A stretch of DNA of 64,000 nucleotides from Flectonema sp. DT1601 (Eukaryota > Euglenozoa > Diplonemea > Diplonemida > Diplonemidae), in NCBI GenBank assembly GCA_964019425.1, contig OZ025853.1, positions 186,001 to 250,000 of the forward strand, given 5' to 3'. The notes below the pieces were generated by a model, which did no database searches, was not told the DNA's origin, and saw only the letters and a list, made by a program, of their open reading frames with translations. The translations under genes and the position numbers were made by a program. This document shows, piece by piece, positions 10,021 through 19,588 of the stretch (position 1 is its first letter; each line of letters starts with the position of its first letter).

Positions 10021-12876
10021 TTAGACCTGAAATAGCTCTAATGGTAGCTTACACATTCCAGCACACATTACGCTCTGATGAGTGCTTGCTCTTTTGATAA
10101 CCTGGCTGACTGAGCTGTAGGGTTCTTTGGCTTTTTTCTCACCGTTGCGATCGTTTTCATCAAAGCAAACTGTTGGAGTTCCATCACACTCAATACGACT
10201 AATGTCAACAGTCATCTCAATTCCTCCAGCGTACTGCGTGTTAAACCTGTGATAAAGATCCGAGTACAGCTGACGATCATATTCATTCTCTGAAGCAATC
10301 ACGTCATTAGCCCGAAGTGAAATATCAAAATTAGCTGCATCTTCATAAGGATTACAAGGAACATATGTTCCATGAGTCTGGTTAACCTTCGACAGTAAAT
10401 CAATCATAGATTTTTGTTCATCATTTCCGTCGTCAAGAACAAATGCACCGACTCCGTTCAGTGCTGCTTTCGCATCTTCCAAATGCTGAGGTCCAACAGG
10501 TTGATTTAATGGAATACTTAATAAAGCTTTAATAAGAGGGTTTCTATTGTACTCACACAGAGCACGAGCTTTGTCAGGTAGTTTAGCATAGTCATCAACT
10601 GTGTATTTGGATTCCTTCATCCAGTTTCTCATTTTACCGTCACAACGGAAATCAGAGTCGGGGGTGTTCTGTTTGCCGATTGATTTATGAAAAGATCTCA
10701 AGAATCGACTTTTAGGTTTACTGGCAGAGAGTACAATAACAAATGCTGCTGAGGCGGAAACGTCTTTGTAATCTTTACGTCCAAGTTCCAGTTGAATGGC
10801 TTTGGCGTCACGAAGAGACTTCACTGTTTCCATTCTAATACTGTCTAACTGTGTTGGGCTTCTCTGAAGGAAGTCTCCGTGTTTGGTTCCGAAAGTGCAT
10901 TCAATTGTACTGCTAGCGGATGATATTTGAGAGATGTGAGCGATGAAATACTTCTTCAGATTCAAGTCAGGATTAGCTGCTATAACAACTGGAGCTGCAG
11001 GAACCGGAGGTGGTGTCGGTACGTTCTCTCCTCCAACAGCACTGAGATTAAGTGTGCTGTGACGAGCTTGATTGCTGAATTCGTCAGCTATTCCTGCAGC
11101 CACTTTTAGTAAGGCATTTTCATCTTTAGCACCAGAATTTACACCCGACCAACTCCTGGCTGCAGCAGCAGAGAAGTCAGGAGTCGGAGTGATATCAATC
11201 GAGTCAGCGTTAGTTATTGGATGACGTCTTCTAGCTTCTTCAATAATTCTACTCCAATGACCAATTGGGATTCCTGTCTGGTCAGCATCCGCTGGTGTCG
11301 AAGTCGCAATTAGATCAACAGAGTCCAGTCCATACGTTTCTAACTTTGATAAGTAACGAGACATCTCAATATGAGAAAGCATTGCGACTAATTGATTGTG
11401 TTTTATAATTCCATTCTTCTCAGCCTCTGCGATGGCTTGCTGGACTGACAACGGAAGACTTGGAGACTGAGAACCCCCTCCAGTTAGTGACTTTTTCAAC
11501 GATCGCAATTGCATTGCTGCTTCTTGAACTCTCCACCTAACAGGTCTCGGAAGCATCCACTGCATGCTTTGGAATGCGGGAATAATAAATATTAAAGTGA
11601 CTAAGGAGAACATTAAGCTATAGTCACGTCTCAAACGGTCTGAAGACTTTCCCTGCTTTCTCAGTGCCAGGTCACGTTCTCTAATTGCCTCTTCTGACGG
11701 GGTTGACACACGATAAATTAATAAACAAATGACCAAGATGGTTGCTATGAAAACAGACATTCGAAGGGCAGGACTTCCAGCTCTGTTTCGGGATTTTCGC
11801 TTTTTTGTTCCACTGGCGTCTACTTCTTCGTCATTCTCAGGAAGGGCTGCAATCGGTTTTGGTGTTTCCTCAGCGAGTTGCTGTTGTTTGATTTCTTCAA
11901 GTCTCATTTTGCTGGCTTCAATGTCAGGCATTTCAACACCGACTGGCATTAGTAGTTTGTCAATGATGTGATAGATTCCGTTTGTGGCTCTGGCTGTGCT
12001 GTGTTTGTCTTCAGTGGCTTTAGCTTCACCCTGATTGATGTCAATGGTTCCTGTTGAGTCATTTAAGTAGGAAATGTAAGAAACTTTTCCGTCAGAAACA
12101 TCCATCGTCTGAGCTAGTCCAGGTGTTCCTAGATCAGTTTTAGTTAAGTACCTCCCAGATACAATGTGATATTTTATAATACGAAGCATAACACTCCTAT
12201 CCGCAGGCATTAGTTGTGATAGAGGACATCCTTTTAGGGAAAGGCCAGCCAAAGCGAAAGCTTTATTCGATGGAATTAAAACTGTGAACGGACCATTTCC
12301 AACTAGTCCCAAGGATTCTCTTTCACTCCAAACAGTGGTATAGAATGCTCGTAGACTTGGAGTCATTTTCATCAGTTGAAGAAGATCAGAGTCAGGAAAC
12401 CATCCGGGATATTGAAGAACAGAATTAATAATGTGAACGATTCCATTTGAGACAACCCCAGCGTTGGATTCTTGAATCCGAGACTTTGAGTTGATAGAGA
12501 TTCCTTCACTTGACTGTTCCAATATTAGTTTATTACCATAAAGTGAAGTTACCATACCCGCATGAGATGTCGGTATGTCATCTGGTCTGACGGGAGTTCC
12601 AACAGCTACGTGATACGCTACTAGTTTTCGTATTGCTTCATCACTCTTATCTAGAATCCCAACAACCCCCGGCAACATAAATTTTGAAATCGCCTCATTC
12701 GTTGGTGCGAATACCGTGAACTGTTCCCTACTTTTTAATAATTTTAAACAATCCTTTGAAGAGTTTAAAAGATTCCAATACTTAGATAGCTGTTGACTGG
12801 TACTAATAAAGTCAACAACCGTCTCACCAACTCCCAAATGAATCAGCGTTGTCAACAACAGTAATACTTTATTCAT
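10021..12876 (-). CDS. membrane protein with two FAS1 (fasciclin) domains and a sulfotransferase-like tail
   Basis: 951 residues from the ATG at 12876. An upstream in-frame TTG is not used because the acceptor AG at 12892-12893 lies between, leaving a 15-nt leader. Residues 1-17 are a signal peptide. FAS1 domain 1 spans about 20-155 (motif Phe-Thr-Val-Phe-Ala-Pro-Thr-Asn, then Asn-Gly-Ile-Val-His-Ile-Ile); FAS1 domain 2 spans about 162-311 (Phe-Thr-Val-Leu-Ile-Pro-Ser-Asn, then Asn-Gly-Ile-Tyr-His-Ile-Ile). A basic Lys-Lys-Arg-Lys segment precedes membrane spans at about 372-388 and 421-442. Residues about 641-885 follow the order of Sulfotransfer_2-type enzymes: a Phe-Ile-Ala-His strand, Arg724/Ser728 where the 3'-phosphate site is expected, an Ala-Lys-x-x-Leu helix, and Asn-x-x-Asp-x-x-Leu-Tyr-x-x-x-x-x-x-Phe near the end. 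The Pro-Lys-x-Gly loop is absent, so this may be a pseudoenzyme. FAS1 is near certain; the tail assignment is tentative. Confidence 0.85.
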   Translation of the reverse strand: MNKVLLLLTTLIHLGVGETVVDFISTSQQLSKYWNLLNSSKDCLKLLKSREQFTVFAPTNEAISKFMLPGVVGILDKSDEAIRKLVAYHVAVGTPVRPDDIPTSHAGMVTSLYGNKLILEQSSEGISINSKSRIQESNAGVVSNGIVHIINSVLQYPGWFPDSDLLQLMKMTPSLRAFYTTVWSERESLGLVGNGPFTVLIPSNKAFALAGLSLKGCPLSQLMPADRSVMLRIIKYHIVSGRYLTKTDLGTPGLAQTMDVSDGKVSYISYLNDSTGTIDINQGEAKATEDKHSTARATNGIYHIIDKLLMPVGVEMPDIEASKMRLEEIKQQQLAEETPKPIAALPENDEEVDASGTKKRKSRNRAGSPALRMSVFIATILVICLLIYRVSTPSEEAIRERDLALRKQGKSSDRLRRDYSLMFSLVTLIFIIPAFQSMQWMLPRPVRWRVQEAAMQLRSLKKSLTGGGSQSPSLPLSVQQAIAEAEKNGIIKHNQLVAMLSHIEMSRYLSKLETYGLDSVDLIATSTPADADQTGIPIGHWSRIIEEARRRHPITNADSIDITPTPDFSAAAARSWSGVNSGAKDENALLKVAAGIADEFSNQARHSTLNLSAVGGENVPTPPPVPAAPVVIAANPDLNLKKYFIAHISQISSASSTIECTFGTKHGDFLQRSPTQLDSIRMETVKSLRDAKAIQLELGRKDYKDVSASAAFVIVLSASKPKSRFLRSFHKSIGKQNTPDSDFRCDGKMRNWMKESKYTVDDYAKLPDKARALCEYNRNPLIKALLSIPLNQPVGPQHLEDAKAALNGVGAFVLDDGNDEQKSMIDLLSKVNQTHGTYVPCNPYEDAANFDISLRANDVIASENEYDRQLYSDLYHRFNTQYAGGIEMTVDISRIECDGTPTVCFDENDRNGEKKAKEPYSSVSQVIKRASTHQSVMCAGMCKLPLELFQV

Positions 12877-13147
12877 TTCTTGGAGGAGGTACTGCAAACG
12901 GATAATAATAAAAAAACAATCACTAACGCACTAGCTAGGTATGATTAGATATAAAGCAACTAGAAACTGCCAGTTCAGCCAAACCTAGTTGCAATGTATG
13001 CTGTCGAAGGGGGGGATAAATAGTGTCTAGTAACTATCAGGTTATTAGAATTTTTTTTTTTTAAAAAACTTTTTATTAACAAAGCTAATCGTTGTGGGTA
13101 GTAAACGGGAATCATCACCTACAGGGTGTAAACAAAGACCGTCAACC

Positions 13148-13981
13148 CTATGCGGGCACGGAATATCTATAAATCGATTTAGTACTTCCCTCAGTAATAA
13201 ATAAACATCGTTGACTTCTATCATAACAAACACCTGCTAACTCAGGTCCAGGAATAGTTAAATCGGCGTATTGCTCTCCAGATGGTCGAATTATCGTAAC
13301 AACCGACTCCTTACTAACTGTTCGGAGGTCACAACGAGCTACATAAAGATTTCCTATCTCGTCAAGAGCGAGAGCTGATGGTCCCAAATAACCAGAAAGT
13401 TGACAAAAGACAGATGAAAGGTAAGAGTCTCCAGCTGATCTCACCAATCTAATTATCCTATTAGAGAATAATTCAGAAATATATATCAAATCACCTCCGT
13501 CAGAAACAACTACATCTGATGGGTGAGCGAGGCACTCATTTAGTAAAGGAGTGCTTCTACCTGAATCAATGTCGTGAACAATAAGAGAACCTCTCGGATT
13601 TGCGAGAGTTGTTTCACCAAGACAACCAGAATCACATAAATAGAGTTTGTTATTATTTCTAACTAAGCCAGTTGGACCCTTTAAAGTTAATCCTGTACCA
13701 ACAGTAGCAACAGCTGTGCTGACTTGTTCTCCGCCTAAGCAGTCAAATCTCAAGATCGAAGCCTGTGAAGTGTCAGCAATAAATAATTCACCTTCTTTCA
13801 TACCAACACAGCATCCTTTTGGTGTTCCAGAGATGTCTTCACCAATACTTTCGAGTTTTCCTCCTTCAACATCAACGCGAAAGATCTTCCCACTGCTACT
13901 AGTGACAAACAGATCACCGTTGCTCGTAACGCAAGGACTCTCTAAGGGAATGTCAGCTTCTAGTAGCTTAACGAGGGCCAT
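13148..13981 (-). CDS. SMP-30/NHL-like beta-propeller protein
   Basis: 277 residues from the ATG at 13981. An in-frame ATG lies 45 nt upstream (14026), but two acceptor-like AGs (one at 13999-14000) fall between the two ATGs, so the downstream ATG with a 17-nt leader is preferred. The protein shows successive propeller strands with family-typical turns: Gly-Asp-Leu-Phe-Val-Thr, Gly-Glu-Leu-Phe-Ile-Ala-Asp, Asn-Lys-Leu-Tyr-Leu-Cys-Asp, His-Pro-Ser-Asp-Val-Val-Val-Ser-Asp and Gly-Asn-Leu-Tyr-Val-Ala. This fits the SMP-30/gluconolactonase or NHL family of calcium-binding hydrolase-like propellers. Substrate cannot be told. No signal peptide remains with the chosen start, so a cytosolic role is likely. 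Confidence 0.75.
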   Translation of the reverse strand: MALVKLLEADIPLESPCVTSNGDLFVTSSSGKIFRVDVEGGKLESIGEDISGTPKGCCVGMKEGELFIADTSQASILRFDCLGGEQVSTAVATVGTGLTLKGPTGLVRNNNKLYLCDSGCLGETTLANPRGSLIVHDIDSGRSTPLLNECLAHPSDVVVSDGGDLIYISELFSNRIIRLVRSAGDSYLSSVFCQLSGYLGPSALALDEIGNLYVARCDLRTVSKESVVTIIRPSGEQYADLTIPGPELAGVCYDRSQRCLFITEGSTKSIYRYSVPA

Positions 13982-14000
13982 ATTCGTATTTATCGATGCT
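13982..14000 (-). promoter_or_regulatory. putative trans-splice acceptor and leader deciding the propeller-gene start
   Basis: Read on the minus strand, a pyrimidine-rich stretch ends in TTTTCACAG (AG at 14000-13999), followed by 17 nt and then the ATG at 13981. The layout matches the other genes in the window (leaders of 9-28 nt), which is why the ATG at 14026 is not preferred. Confidence 0.5.
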
Positions 14001-14220
14001 GTGAAAAGATGACTAAAGGAAAGCATATCAAAATTTGATTAGTAAAAAAAAAAAAAAAAAAAAAAAAAATGTATTCATCTCCATTATTAGTACCCGATAG
14101 GATTTTTTTTTTTTTTTTTTTTTTTTATTGTTCAAGAGGATAGAACAGAACACCTGCTGTCATCTTGCGGAGAAGTACTCCAAAATGGTTTTTTTTACGA
14201 CCCCATCCCATCAACGAAGG

Positions 14221-16545
14221 TTAAATAACTAACCACGAATGCTTTAAAAGTTCACGTGGTGACGGTCGTTCTGTCGGATTGAATGACAACATCGGCAATA
14301 GAAATTCCGTCAGCTGACTCGCTCCTCTCAAAGAATAATTTTTATCAATAAAATCTCGAAGGGGAATGTGAGCCAGCTGGCCATATCTGAAAACTCCATT
14401 GGAGTCAAAATAATTACTAGCTGTCACTAATCCCGAAGCTGTCACCACTGACGGTGGTGGCGGACCTAGTAGATGCATCCAGAGCATCCATTGGTCTGTT
14501 GGGTTGTTTTTTCTTTTTTAAATTTTGTACTAAAAAACGTAAATAAAGGAATACATACATGTATCAAAATCTATTTCTGTTTGCCGTTTTGGATCGAATA
14601 AGAAATCTCCAGTAAGAAGCTCAAACACTATACAAGCGAGTGACCAAATATCTATTTTTGGTGTAAAGTGATTAGATCCTAATAGTACTTCTGGACAACG
14701 ATACTCACGAGTCTGGACTTCAGATGTCGGGTATGTTTTTGAGACCCATCTAGCAGATCCATAATCAGCTATTCTGACTCGATAACAACGTCGTAAACAG
14801 GTTGCTAAGTCTTCACCTTGTAGTTTACTGTATTGACCATGAAGGATGTCGTTGTTTGTTTTAATTTGAAGACTTTGATCCACTCCAGTTGACTTCTGAA
14901 TGGCAAGAAGCACACTTTCATCACAAACTTCAAGTAAGATATTCTCAGGTTTAAGATCAGTGTGCATTAAACAAAGCTCTTCATCAAGTACCTTAAGGCC
15001 TTCAAGTATCCCTGATACGATTGTTTTCACAATCGGTGATGAGATTCCTTTAAAATCATGCGTTGATATTAGTTTTAAAATATTTGGACCTAATAAGTCA
15101 AGAACCATACACAGATGAGTCCCGTGAGGTCCTACTATGTCAAAATGATTCTTATGCGCTGTTAATGGAAAATTTTCATTTCCTGGAGCTAGTCTCTGTT
15201 TAACTTCAGTTATCCCTTCTAAAATACAGATCTCATTTTGGGCAGCACGGTGTAGTTCCGGAGCGGATTTGCTTATTTTCATAGCTGAGAATTCACCCTT
15301 AGCGTCTTGAGAGAGCCACACAGTGCTGAACTTTCCCCATCCAAGTTTGCATAGAATAGTGTAACCGCCATAGCAGTCACCGCTGTGAACTGGGTGGTAG
15401 CCTCCAATGCAGTACTCAGATTGAGCTTCGTCATCACAGGCATTCCAGAACTCTTCTACTTTTGCTGGAGGTTTTTTCGGTATATTTGAGCCAACATCTT
15501 GTTGTCTTTCTAAATCACTCGCAACGACTGAAATTAATACATTTTGAGCAATTGGACTCATCACTTCTTGTGAAAATATATTCTGAACTGCTGCTACTCT
15601 CTGCAACTGACCAGAAGCTGCCATTACCAATATCATCCATCCGAGTATCATAACTACAACAAGTTCGATTCCGGCTGATAGATCATCCGAAGCAATCAGT
15701 TCCAGGAAGAATGCCCACGCCAATAATAGATATTGACATGGAATCATTCTATAAATACCAACTTTATCATCGTTGTCATGATATTCTAACATATTGCAGT
15801 AACCGAATCCAGAGACCAAAACGATAAGAGAGATGAGATTATCGTAAGAAGAATGCGTGTAGCTTACGGTTATACATATTAACTTAATACACTTATCTAA
15901 GGCAATGATTACCGCTATGCGACTACCTGCAAGATTGAGACAAAACATTGGTAAGAAAACTGTTAGTGTGAGGAGCCATTCAATACCAAGAACAGCACCA
16001 ACACCGTGGCCAGCAGTGTCCTGAGAAGTGTTCAAAACGAAAACAATCGCCAACGAAAAACAGAGAGAACACATCGCAGCGATATATCCAGGAATCCATG
16101 ACCATTCTTTCACGAATCTACATGCGTTTATAACGACAACACAGATGAATAAAAAGGTCATTGGTACCCAAATACTACTACCAGAAACCCTAACAAACTG
16201 AGGTATGAATGATAGCAGAGAGTATCCCAGTTCAATAAAGAATCCAGCATGAAGTTTAGTCGTGCTAATCGACAACAATACAACAAAATCAACTGCGAGA
16301 GATACAGCTGAGAGTTGGACGATAAAGGATTGATCGGGAAGAGTAAACGTACTTTTTGTTAATCGGAACTTCGATATTTGAAGAACACATGTTGGAATCG
16401 ATAACATTACCGATGAAAGAATCATAGCATGCTGTATTGGAATTAAATCCGTAAAGAATCCCATCGCAGGTATCATAATGGGTACAACTTGTCCAACAAT
16501 AATCGCAACAACGACTCTTAAATTTCGTCTTCTCCAAGTCAGCAA
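14221..16545 (-). CDS. SRPK-family protein kinase fused to a polytopic membrane domain (two exons seen; 5' end unresolved)
   Basis: Joined parts 16545-14559 and 14495-14221, phase-matched across a 63-nt intron. Counting from 16545, about 10-11 hydrophobic segments fill the first 320 residues. A linker then leads to a kinase domain starting at Gly-Gly-Tyr-His-Pro-Val, the SRPK hallmark, followed by Leu-Gly-Trp-Gly-Lys-Phe-Ser-Thr-Val-Trp and the ATP lysine in Ala-Met-Lys. The catalytic loop is His-Thr-Asp-Leu-Lys-Pro-Glu-Asn, as in SRPKs. The magnesium loop is Asp-Tyr-Gly instead of Asp-Phe/Leu-Gly, and the activation segment has Thr-Arg-Glu-Tyr-Arg-Cys-Pro-Glu. The 3' exon supplies the C-lobe ending His-Ser-Trp-Leu-Val-Ile. 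SRPKs phosphorylate Arg-Ser-rich proteins; the split kinase insert is short here. Position 16545 is a TTG; the frame stays open to about 16836 without an ATG, so an upstream exon is probably missing from this call. Confidence 0.85.
14496..14558 (-). other. spliceosomal intron, 63 nt (SRPK-like gene)
   Basis: Donor GTATGT at 14558 and acceptor CAACAG ending at 14496, phase 1. Removal joins Asp-Thr to Tyr-Gln-Trp-Met and gives a continuous kinase C-lobe; without it the frame stops within the C-lobe. The tract before the acceptor is A-rich rather than pyrimidine-rich. Confidence 0.85.
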
Positions 16546-16836
16546 TGGTTCATTTCCTTCTTCAGGATCAGGTGTTACTTGTAATCGGTGATATGCGTCT
16601 TGAACACATATAGAAAACCCGATGACTCCTTCAGCTAAACTGGTAACCCGATCATCATCAATAACTCCGTCTAACCAACTACTGCTTTCCTTAAATCCCT
16701 TCGCACTTAAATCTCCTATAGAACCATCAACCCTACTGAGATTCCTCCCCTTCCGTAAGGCAGGAAGCCCTTCGTTAACCTTTACAGTGCTGATCTTGAA
16801 GGGAGGGGGGAGGGGGGTAACTTGATACTGTAATTA

Positions 16837-19443
16837 AATATAAAGCACCTTGAAACTAATTAAAACTAAAATTGGGGTTCGGTTCAAATCCAGATACTAA
16901 TATGTAATGCAACACTGCCACATCTACTTTATTCTTGAGTCCTGAAAACTGAAAGACTGCTAGTTATAAAAACACTATCACTATCAATATAAACTACAAA
17001 ATGGCGGTAACAGGGGTTTCGTAAAGAGGGAATCAGGGAGGCAGGGGAACGAGAGGTAATAAAAAAAAAAGAGAAAAAAGGAAAACAAAATCTCTTTTTT
17101 TTCGAAAAAAAAAGAATTTCCAAAAAAAAAAGAAAACGGGCATCTCACGAATACGTTGCATGCTATACTGAAATATAAAATCATAATATGGGTTGCTGTT
17201 CGCTGTTATTATCCTCGTATGTGTGCAAATGATCAATGTAATCAGTTGCCTCACCTTTCAGTGTAATAATATTAGTAAAACACACCCTCAAAGTCACATG
17301 CTTTTTTTTTTTTTTTAATCGTTGGCCGCAATGGAAACATTAAAAGAGAGAAGAGAAATGAAAATAAATTAAAATCCTTCAAACCACGCACTCACAAGTG
17401 CGAGAGTAAAAAAACTACTCGATGTGTCTGAAGGAAATACGAATGGGGGGAAGGGAGGGGGGGGGATCGAATTAACCAATAATGTTGGTTCGGTCGGCAG
17501 TTATAACATCATGTTGACAAATTACTTAGACAGGGACGGATCCACTGTCCAATTTTTTACTGTTTTTTGACAATTTTTTTTTTTTTAAAAGTGGGTTGAA
17601 GGGATCACGAAAAGAGAAGGAGGGAATCAAAACCAAACAAGAAAGTAGCATTCAGCCGGGGCATTCATGCTGCCGTTTTGAAAGGAAGAGGTACCTCCCT
17701 TCCCTTTTCAAAAAATAAGAAAAGGGAATGGAATTTTCTAACAGAAAGGAAGCCATGACTTCTCATACCATAGTCGAAGAAAAAAAACACGTCGAGAGAC
17801 TTGTTTCTAAAATTTAAAAGTTTTTTTTTTGTTTTTTTTGTTTTTTTTTTTTTCCCCTATGCGGTTTCTTCAGCCACTCCAACTCAATCCACTACTGAAG
17901 AGTGCTGATACAGCCATCGCACAAAGGAACTCAGTTTATGAGTCTCATATTATTTGCTGAGTTTTTTTTTTTGTTTTTTTTTGTTTTTTTTTTAAAGTTT
18001 AATTTTAATTTTTTTTTGATGTTTTTTGTTGCAGTTAGCTATTATTTTTTTTTTTTTTTTGTTTTAAAAACACTCATAAAGCGCTGTACGGAAAACAGAG
18101 GGGACAAGGATGAAAATAAATCGGGAGGGGAAAATCTATGTAAGCTTTTGTGATTGTTTATAAGCAAACAGCTCTGTCTAAGTTTTTGTAGCCTCGCCTG
18201 CTGGCTTGACTTTTGTTACGCGAAAAAAGAGGCGGTTACACACCAGCAATCTTTCGTTTTTTTTTTTTTTTTTTTCACTGCTCCTGTGTTGGAGCTTAAA
18301 GTTTGACACACGTCCCACCAGCAAAAGGCTGATGTTCTTCGTTGCTGTAGCAATGACATGGGAGATTTTGGGAATTCTTTTTTTTTTTTTTTAAAGTCTC
18401 TTGCTTCTGTAGAAAGCTAAGAGAGGCTAACACATTATAACTGAAACTACATCGCACAGTAAGTTGCGATAGAAAAGTTTCAGTAAGTTTTTTTTTTTTT
18501 TGTTGGAGTAGGGGATTTTCTTCTTTATTTCAGTCTTTCAAAAAAAAAAAAAAGACTGGAAATAAACGCCCCCTACTCAAGACTGGAACAAATAACTGTA
18601 GCTGCTTTTAAACAGCAAATAATCACGAAAGGGTTGAAAACTGTTTCTAAAGATCACGGACAGAGGGAACTGGGGTTGTGGATGGGAAAATCTATCTTTT
18701 TCGGTTTGACTCGCGAGCCTCTTGATTGCTCGCTCCCACCCTTCCTTGTAAGTCACAAAGGGATGACGTATAACGTCTCACTTGCCCGCAAGGATGTTAC
18801 ACCGGATCTCTTACCGTGGTTGAAGTGAGTTTTTATTTTTATTTTTTTATATTCCTATGCCCTTAATGTCACCTGTGTCACTACTGAATCACAGCAACAA
18901 GTGTGCTCCTTGCCTCTGCTAAACTTTTTTTTTTTTTTTTTCCTTCTTCTTTCTTGACACGTGAAAATGAAAAAAAAAAAAAACAACAACAACAACAACT
19001 AAAATACAGCCAACAAATACATTACCAACAGTGGGAGTGGCTACCTTTCATTGGTTTTTTTTTCTTCTCTTTTTTTTCATAAATATTATTCTTTTTGACA
19101 AATTTTCCAAGCAAGAAACTACACAGAGCATAAGGACATCTTTTTTAAAAATAATTTTTTTCACTGCAGGTCAGGAAAAGGGTGGGACAAGTCGTTCCTT
19201 TTTTTATTTTAGAATACTCATGAAGTAATGTAACATGTAATAAGGTTTACTTTTTTTATTTTTCCCTTTCTTTTTTTTCTGTTCTCTTGCAAAGACATGC
19301 AAGAAGTAAATTAAAAATAATTTGATTTTTTAAAAAAAAAAAAAAAAAAAAATCTATAAGGAAGTTTGGGTTCCACGGGTGGAAGAAATTCTACGGGAAC
19401 ATACGGAAAGACCGTTAAAAAGGAGGTAAAAGGGATTGAAAAA

Positions 19444-19474
<31 letters not shown>

Positions 19475-19588
19475 CGTATCTTCATTTATGACAAACAAAG
19501 AAGACAGTGTTTACTAACGCTGTTGTTGCTTAATTTTTTTCATTTTTTTTTTTTTTTAATTCTTAAACTCAGAAGGTAGGTATTTAAT
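16837..19588. other. 2.75-kb spacer, possibly holding the first exon of the SRPK-like gene
   Basis: Most of it is homopolymer-rich with no credible long frame. The minus-strand frame of the kinase gene opens just after a stop near 16836, next to TTACAG (acceptor-like, around 16830) and a C-rich pyrimidine tract (16800-16817), so a short exon with the ATG may lie between about 16840 and 17250. I could not identify a phase-compatible donor with confidence. Small hairpins occur near 17690-17735 and 18506-18578. Confidence 0.5.
18506..18578. repeat. imperfect inverted repeat with a poly-A loop
   Basis: The arm 18506-18539 pairs with 18551-18578: GAGTAGGGG...TTTATTTCAGTCTTT against its near-complement, with a few mismatches and a bulge. 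The loop is poly-A. Function unknown; it could be an RNA hairpin or a miniature inverted-repeat relic. Confidence 0.6.

Noticed and set aside
13982-14026. Upstream in-frame ATG of the propeller gene
   Set aside because: Two acceptor-like AGs lie between it and the next ATG, so it would be removed from a trans-spliced mRNA.
16870-16900. GGTTCAAATCC box, like a tRNA T-arm
   Set aside because: Flanking bases do not form a T stem, and no anticodon or acceptor stem can be drawn.
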